Virus record (IMG/VR): IMGVR_UViG_3300046462_000310
Location: 1-64,000 of that record
Strand: one strand, 5' to 3'
Source of the DNA: a virus
Length of the DNA: 64,000 nt
Part shown: positions 47,701 through 56,700 of the stretch, in pieces
Layout: each line of letters begins with the position of its first letter
How positions within the stretch are numbered: position 1 is the stretch's first letter
Position numbers and translations under genes: made by a program
Notes under the pieces: model-generated
Told to the model about the DNA's origin: nothing
The model's input: only the letters and a program-made list of their open reading frames with translations
Database searches by the model: none

Positions 47701-50700
47701 GACTCAGATCGGCCAGAAGCGTCTTAGCCGCCATCACTTCGCTGTCACGCAAGGTATCGCCATTCAACCATCGTTGCGCGACTTCTGTGGCCGAGATCGG
47801 ATTCTTCTCAGCTTCCCGCTGCATTTGGTCCCGCGACTTCGGTTTCCAGAGATCAGTGTAATACTGGTCCACCGCGCGCTGCGACGCTTCGCTGGCACCC
47901 ATCGCCAGGTCAGGACGCCCAATGGTGTAACGCCCGCGCTCTTCCGCGTTCGACTTATCGAACAAATTCTCAAGCTCATCCGTATTCAGGCTGTCGATTA
48001 ACTGTTGTAACGGATCCGCGCTGGATTGCGCTTTGAGTTCGTCCTTAACGTAAGAATCTATGACATTCAGTGCATCACCTGATTCCAGTCCACCCTCGTC
48101 ACTGGTAAATGTATATCCTTGCTTTTTTGTAAGCGCCAAGGCCTCATCTCTGTCAACAAACCGGCCTTTGGATGTCGTGTAACCGTACTCCGTTCTGTCA
48201 TCCTGAGAGATTACGAACCTTGCCGTGCTGTCAGGAATGGCGTCCACTAATGCGTCGGCGTGCGTACCCAGTGAGGTAACGACGCGACCGTTAGGTAATT
48301 TGACCGCTACCTTTTCAATCCTCTCGTCTTTCGAAATCGGCTGACTCAACAAATCACTCACCTTCGTAATGCCCACTTCCCCCAGCTTCCGACGCATCCG
48401 TTCCATAGCGGTTGTTGCCAACTTACTCACAGCCTGCGGGCTCACCCCGATCCCGTCCGCGATTTCCCTAATCGATTTCCCTTCCAAAATGCCGTTGAGC
48501 GCAGCCTGCATCCGTTCCGGTAACTGCGTCACTAATTCGTTGATCACCTTGCGCCCTTCATCCAGTGCCGCTTCACTGCGCACATCGGACGTGCTGGGAA
48601 TTAAATCCTTACTTGTCTCGTTCCGGCCCTCGATCGGCGCCTCAAGCGATCGCGTTTCCTGAATCCGTTTCAACCGGTTCCCGCGATCATACAACCCGCG
48701 CAGCTCATTCCGGACCGCCGTGACCGCAAACGGCCGAAACGCGCCCTTGTCCGGATGGTACGATTCCGCCGCGCGGGCCAACGCAATCCGGGCGTGTTGC
48801 TCCAAGTCATCTCGTTCCAGAGGGCCTTTGACGTTCTCGAAACTACGGGCAATCCTCATAGCTAGTGGTAATTCTTCATTAAATCTCTCCGTAGCTGGAG
48901 ACGGACCGCCCTCGGGCCGCTGCGTAACTAATGGCTGTGATCGCAAAGTCTGGACCGCTTCCCTGATCGGCGTTCCCGCCCCGGCCCCCGCGTAGCTTTG
49001 CACCGCCTCGTATGCGTGATCTCGGTCCAGGAATCGCCCATTGGTTGTGGTGAATCCCTCCAGTAATCCAGGGATACTTCCCTCAGACCATCCCCGCCTG
49101 CTCACTTTCCCCTCTCGGGCTGCAGCGTACGCCGCAGATAAGGCGTCATCGTGATATGCCCCCGTGAAAATCTGACCATCCGGAAGCCGCACCGCCGCCG
49201 CCGAGATCCGTTCCCCCTCGTTATTGATCGGCTGACTCCGCAGAACGTTTAACGCCTGCGTCCGCAACGCCACGCCCTTGCCGGTGCGTTCCTGCTCAAT
49301 CACATCAAACACTTTCTGCCACGCGGTATCCAGCACAGATCGTTCCTCGCCCTCCGGATAGGGTTTGAGATCGAACATCTGGTAGAACTTGTTCTCAACT
49401 CCGTGCACTAGGTAATCACTACGACGCCCTTCCGCCGACAGCTTGTCATGCACGAACGATTCGAACGACCGCGCCCCCATCTCGTGCGGAGTGCTCCAAT
49501 AATCGCTCGATCGAAAATCATCGATCTTGCGCGACTCCCTGAAGTAATCCGTCGGACGCGATTTCACTTCCGTTACGCCTTCACTCGCCTTGGCGAGACG
49601 TTCTTGCGCGTCAAACATCGATTTCAACTGCCAAAAGAGTTGCTTGCCGAGGCTGTGATCCGCGCTGGTCGCGAAGCTGCGTCCGAGCACCTCCTTGTAA
49701 ACCGAGTTCAAATCTTCAATCGCCTGGTAACTCTCTCGTCCGCCAAACCTGCTCTTCTCGCTCTCGATAAATTTCCGATCTCCAACATCTCCGGCTTCAA
49801 TCTTCGCCGAGATCGTATCAAACCGTTGCAACTGCTGTGAAGTAGGCGGCTTCTTCGACCGAGAATAAACGTGATACGTCTCCAGTTGCCGGCGAATATC
49901 TTTCAGTGTGCTCGCGACGTGTTCACTCATCCTGTCGGCGTTCTTTTCCGCCAGTGACTTATCGATCTCGCCTGTGACATTTTTGCGAACCATCGCCTCC
50001 ATCACGGCTTTAAAGGCGTCCTCCAGTTCAGCGCGAACCTTCGTTTTATAACTGAATCCGTGGCTCACGTAGTTACCAGCCTTATTGGCGGAAACCTTGA
50101 ATGTGCCCTCCGTCGTCTTTTCGGAAGGCGCCTTGGTGTCCTGTCGCGCCAGATAATGATCGAACGCGTGAAACCACTCATGCGCCGCGCTACCAGCCCC
50201 CTTGATCTTCGTCAGGTTTATGACTGCGTAATCCGGCTCGTAATGAGCGCGAGCGCCTTCCAAACCGTGTCCGCGCGCTCCAAATGCTATCGCCAGTTCG
50301 CCGTTCAGTGATAACGCGCGTGGATCTACGCCCAGCGCATGCGCGAGGTCATACATGGCATCGTAAGCGTGATTGAGTGCCGCCTGTCCTGAACTCCCCA
50401 TATTCCAGTTACCAAACTCGCCGCCGCGAAACCCAAACGCGCTCTGAAACATCCTCGGAGTAACATCGCCGAGCTTCGAAGTCGTAGCGGGTCGATGCGC
50501 CGGGCCGGTGCGCTCAATGTGGTCCAGCCACGGTTTCTCCGGGAAATTGAATTTATGATTGATGATCTCTTCTGGGTTTGTCGCCATGTAGTGCATGGCG
50601 TCCTCGCGAGTTGCGAACCCGTCCTTAACGGTTGGACGCTTCCGTGGCCCAAGGCTGCGCTGGATGGCATAGTTATCGGTTTCGCCTGAGCGCGCGATAT

Positions 50701-53700
50701 TGCGAACATCGTGGTTCCGCGACACCTCTAGTAACGGAATCGCCTTTTCAGCTTCCGCCTTGCTCTGGAACGCTGATCGACTCGCTAACCCGCCATCGCT
50801 CAACCCGATCACCCATTCGCCCGGTTTCCGAGCGTCCTCAAAGACGTGATATTTACGCATCCACGATGGTCTCTCATCCGCTGTCTTGCCTTCGCCTTTC
50901 GGACCAGTCTTTTCGGCCAAGTCTTTGCGCGCCCCACCAATCTTCTCTCCGAAATCCTGAATCACCGCGTTCGAAGCGCGATGCAATTCCGAACCAGCGA
51001 CCGGCGATGTCTCAGGAACTCCTAGTGGGAGTTCTTCCGAGACCGAGGCAGGCTGTTGAGTTTCGCCCGTTTCGGCAACTTTAATCCCTTGCTCGCCTGG
51101 TTCCACTCGTCCACGTTGACTCCCTGTTTCTCCAACTCCTTCTTGTGGATGTTGAAGTACGCCGCCTGTTTCAGGCTTTTGTATGGCATTTGATTCTCCT
51201 CCTGTATTTCTCTCAGCTAACGCGACAGCGTTTCGCTGTTCACCTGCATCCAACCGATCAAACAAATTCAACTGACCCGGAAATTCTCTATTCGCGAAGC
51301 GCGAACGTAATCTCTGGGAGAACAACGTCCCTTGCTCTTCGCCTTCCGGCATCCTTCCGACAGCACCGCGCTGATCAAACAACCCCTGCTGCGATTGCAC
51401 CTCGCCGCCTTGAATCGGACCTTCTGTCCATTTCGCCTTGAATTGCGCAACAGATTGCTGCCCGCGCGTCTCATCGCCAAACATGAGTTTCTGTCCCAGC
51501 GCGGACTCGGCCTTGTCGAGTACGCGCCTCTGATTCTGAGTTAACTTGGCACCGCTCTGCTCCAGTGAGAAAAGTTTCCGGTAAATTTTAGCCCAATCCT
51601 GTAGTGATCGCTGCACCGGCTCGGACGTAATTTGAGGAACTGTGTAAAGCGGAGCCTCACCAGATTCACGAGCGGCAATCTCAGCCTCCATTTTTGATCG
51701 TGTAGGCTCATCGGCAGACTGAACCCTCTGTTTGAGTTCCTCTGTCGTGTATGCTGGGAATGTCCTGCGACGCGTGGCAGACGACTGCGCCACGTTCCAA
51801 AGCATCTCCCTATCAGTGTCATTCGTGGTCGTCTTTTGCGCCTTCAGTATCGCCGCCGCACTCGGTGGCTCCTCATCCCCGAAAAACCGTTGCTGATTCG
51901 GATCCCCGTAATCCACAACCGCTTTCACGTATCGCATTAGCGGATCCACCACCTGCTTAACGCTTCGAGCGTTCGCTAAAAGCTCTAGTATCCGAGCATC
52001 CAACGGATCTGTAGCCACGGCCCTGTGGGCCGTCCCAAGATCGAATGCTCCTTGCGAAAAATAATCCGATACGTTCCTGACTTCACCCGAGTCCTTCGCC
52101 CGTCTGTAATCCAGTAACGTCGTCAACGCGCGTCCCAGATTCGGTGTAATCGATAATGACGGGTTGATCGTATCCACGTTCACTATCGCCGGACCAACCT
52201 TCGATAATCCCGACACCACCTGTCGTATCCCAGGCGTGTTGATGTTATCCATCAAACTCGATAGTACCCTGTCCACGCCCGGTTGTTCACCGAGTAGATG
52301 TGCCAATAGCGCGGCCTGAGCGCGACGCTCAATCTTGCCGTTGTCCGGCGTACCATCTTCAAATCGGAGCTCTTTAGGAGCCCCAACGGAGTTGTAAAAC
52401 GCCGTCAAAAATTCGTGATTGAAACTGCCGTCCTCGTTCGGATTCAACGATTGCGTAAGCGTCGGATCAGAGAACAAATTGCGATCGGATAACGCTGTCT
52501 CCGCAATGCTCCGTTGCTCCGTAGCAGCCGTGTTACTCGCCTTAACCAATTCCTGTTGGCTGAGACCGCCGCGCTCCGCAGATGTCACGCGGACGAGTGC
52601 CACCGGTTCGCCATCTGGAATATCAGTTTTGATCCCGAGTCGCGCAGCCTCGCCGCGCGCCCACTTATCGTAAATCGCAGCCTTATCCGGATGCGACGCA
52701 TACATGTCCCGGATCGCCATCGTCCGATTATTCCCAACTTCAACGCTGCCATCAGGCGTAGTAATCGGAGCCCCATCATTCAGCGTAGGCGACGCGCCCC
52801 AAGCGATTTCCACATTCTCCGGCGTAAGATTCTGTATGATCTCCAGCCGTTGCGCAGCGCCAGTCCGTTCCCGGTCAATCCTATCCTGCGCGGCCCCGCG
52901 CTCAGTGTTGATGGTAAGCGACTTGATAGGCGCAAGCGCCCATTTCCCAGAAATCACTTCCGACCCACGGGGATTCTTCGTGCGCCACTCACCCGCCAAA
53001 GGAATCGATTGCCCCTTAAACTCAGTAGAGTTTCCTAATTCAACATTGGGCGTTGGGCGTTGAGTGTTTGGGGTTTCTCCCGCCGTTCCTACGGCTCCAG
53101 TTCCTCGATCAGTCTCCCCGCCTCCGTCACGTCCACTGCCCACTGGAACAGTTCCAGCCTGAACGCCTCCCGTTGCTCCAGATTCTCTTGTACTTGAATT
53201 GTCAGGTGCGGTGGCTCCGGCACCGACGGAAGGATGAACCTCGGATGTTTTTGTAACTGGGGATTGCTCATCAAAACGACCACGTAGCACGTATGCCAAA
53301 AGCTGTTCAGCCGAAACCGGTATTTTTGATTCTTTCGAGGCCGCAACGGCTTCCTGTATGCGCGACTTCGGCGACCGAACCCCGATTTTCACCGCCGCTT
53401 TCGTAGCAGCAACAACCTCTGCCTTCTCCGATTCCTCTTCAGTTCGACGTTGGGCGTTGGGCGTTGAGCGTTCGGCGTTTGCCGCTAATTCAATTCGGCT
53501 CGCTGGTTCAACCGCTCCACCAGAAACTTCCGGGACACCCGTATCTCCTCTTCCAGTTCCGCGAGTCCCTGTAATCTCTCCAGCACCAGCACCCGCTCCT
53601 TCGCCTCGTGTCTCCCCAGGAGGACCACGGGCAGTTTGTTCGGTGGGAACATTGCTTTTAGCTTTGGTTTCACTACTACCCTTTCCAGACTCCATCTGGG

Positions 53701-56700
53701 CGTGAGCGTCAACCTCTTTTACTTTACTGCGGATAAATTCCTGCGCTTGCCCGACCTGTTTTACTAGATCCTCGTCGGCGCCGGACTTGCGAAGTTGCCC
53801 CTGCATATCACGAAAAAACCGGAGCAAAGTCGCAAGCGCCTTTCGGTTTTCGACGATGAATTGTCGGCTCGACTGCTCCGGTAGAAATTTGTCTTTCAGT
53901 CTAATCTTGCGGCCTTTGGCCAGTTGCATGTCGCCCGCCAGCCAATAGGCCCACATCTCATGCGCAAAATGGTAATCGCTCGAGCCTTCCGATTTATAGA
54001 AGGTCCGCATGGCGTCCTGAATCTTTTTCGGGAGCGACTGGTAAATCTTAACCAGGTCGATGGGGCCGCGCACTTCGCCCGTCTTCGGATCCCGATTTTC
54101 CAACGCCGTAGTGACCGCATGCGTAACTTCGTGCGTCATAATGTTCGACGTGTGATCGGGGCTGCCCGTGTATTCCGCCGCGTGCCGAATCACGTCAGGA
54201 ACCGAAATTACGAGTTTCCGTTCCGTAGATAGTAACGCGCCACCGCTCTGTTGCCCTTCCAGTGTAAATCCGACACCCTGGAACGCTTTCTGCCAGCGTT
54301 CGTATTCCGGCTGCAGCACTTTCGCCACCACGCGCACCTGTTTATCTTCCGCTGGCGTGAGCTCTCCGCCCTTCTCCGCCGCGGCGCTGGCCACTGCGCT
54401 CTCGACAAAATCATGTGGCTGGACTGCTTCGGTCGGGCCCGGCACTCGTGTAACATCACGAACCATGCCTTTGCCGGGCTGGATCTCACCTGCGACCTGC
54501 GCTTGCGCGGCCTGCTCACTCGGAGCCTGGACTTGTTTGATCTCCCGTTCACCCTTTGGCCCTTCCACTTCCACCGCAAAAGTCGGTTGCGATTCGGGCT
54601 TGAGCGTCTGTTGCCGCTGGGTTTCTTCATCCTTCGGCAAAATCTGAGCTGTAATCGGAGCAATCTGTTGAACCCGCGCCAGCGCCGCGTCGGTGATAAT
54701 CGGCTTCGATCCGTCTGGGCCTTTCGCCATCTCCACGCGAGCAACGCCGTTCTCGTCTTTGGATAAAACGGCCTTCTTCTCCGCAGCCGTAAGCGCATCC
54801 ATCGGCTGCCCCTGCGAAATCTTAACGAGACCACGAAGCGCATCCTGTGTGACCGCATGCTCTTCGGGCGTCTTACCCTCCATCTGTAGGTTGTCGATCT
54901 CCTGGTGAGCCTGATCGACGGTCGGACGAGCAGCCGGTGCTTGCTTTTCCGTTGGACGTTGAACGTTTTCGGGCTGACCTGCGTTCCCCGTGGAACCTTC
55001 AACCGTAGCCCCAGTCTCCGGTTTAGGAACCGGCTTGTATTCCATCCCTAACGACTGCGCGAACGCCGCCACCTTCTCATGCGTAGTGCCTGCTACTTCT
55101 GGATCAATGCCACCGAAAAACGCGCGAAACTCCGGAGAAACACCGTCTTTTTTTGCCTTCGCGATGGATTCCTTGACTAAATCCGCTGTCTCCGGCCTCG
55201 CGTTCGCGGCCATACTCGCTGCCCTCTTGAAAGTGTCACCCAGCCCTTCACCGCTCAGGATTCCCATAATCGCCGCAGCTTGAGCTATAGATTGGAACGT
55301 CGGGTAATGAACCTCGTCTGGATTAAGACCGATCGCGTGCGTAGCCGCATCGAATCCCGGCCTTAACGCAGCCTCGAACGCAACCCCAGCACCAGCACCA
55401 CTGGCGAGTTTAGTAGCGATGAACTTTACCGCAGCACCCGCTCCCTGTTTCTCGGAAATAACGCTGGCTGCCTTAGCAAAACCTTGATACGAAGCGACCG
55501 CAGCCGGTCCCATGCCAGCGATCTCGCCGGCCGCCGCGTATCCTGGTTCCAACTTCGCGCTGCTTTCCAGCGAATTAACCAAGTCGCTGTAATTTGACGC
55601 GCGATCCAGTAATGCACCCGCCGCCTTTTGCGTGATTGCCGTGCCAGCCAGGAAAGCTATACCGTGCACTAGAGCAGGTAAGGCCACCGCACCCCAGCCG
55701 CCGACAGGAGCAGTCAGGCTCGCACCACCAACCGCCAATTCAGGATCGAACGGAACCACCGCAGCCGAAGCGGCAGCACCACCTTGAAACGCGAGATAAG
55801 ACTTGATCCCCGTATCTACGAACGCCTTGAGTTTCGGATTACTGCCGGCGGCATCCATCAACGCCTTATATTCGTCGTCAGCCTTCCGAGCGTCGGCCAA
55901 GTGGTCCTTGACGTAATCGGGAGACAACGCGCCATCGCGCATGGCTTTTATCATCGCTGGTCCAGTGTAGCCACGTTCGAACGACACGGTTCCGGCGTCT
56001 TTATCGGTGTGGTAAAGTCCGTCGGGAGTGTTACCTGATTCCCAATCCTTGCTGATTTCCTTCTCGGCTAATGCCCTCGATGTTGCATCCTTGGCTATTT
56101 GCTGAAGTTCTGGGCTTAACGTTGGCTGCCCAGCTCCGGCCTGGACCTGGTTGAACTTCTCCTGTAGCGCATCCCGCTGCGGAGCTAAAACAGCCTCGTT
56201 GTCCTCAAATTGCTGTTGTACCACCGAGTTGCGCTCGTTCGCCATCTGGTCGTGCGCGTCGATCAACGGTTGCAATTGCGCTTTTCGCTGTTGAACCTCG
56301 TCCAGCATCGGATTCAACCGGTTCAATAACGTCTGGACCTGCGCTTTCTCGCGAATATCCGTCAAATCACCGATCGATCGACCGCCCAAAATCGTGTTCA
56401 CCCGGTCCTGCAGCTTGCCAGCGACCTTCTCAAGCGGGTCGATTTGCGCCTGGGCCGCTTGGATTTCAGCGCGGGCCGGATTTAACCTGTCGTCATACGC
56501 CTTAGCGGTCGCATTGAGCGCATCCGAAACGTCATTGTGCGCCGCGTCCAGCGCATCGCGTTCCTGCATCAGTGGGCCGTAATTCGGGTCGTTCCTGAAT
56601 TGCGCTTCCTGGTCTTGCTCCTGGCCTACACCCAGTTGCGCTTTACGGTCCTTTAGTGCTTTCAGGACTGGATCTTGTTCAGGGTCGAGGCCGCGAGCGC

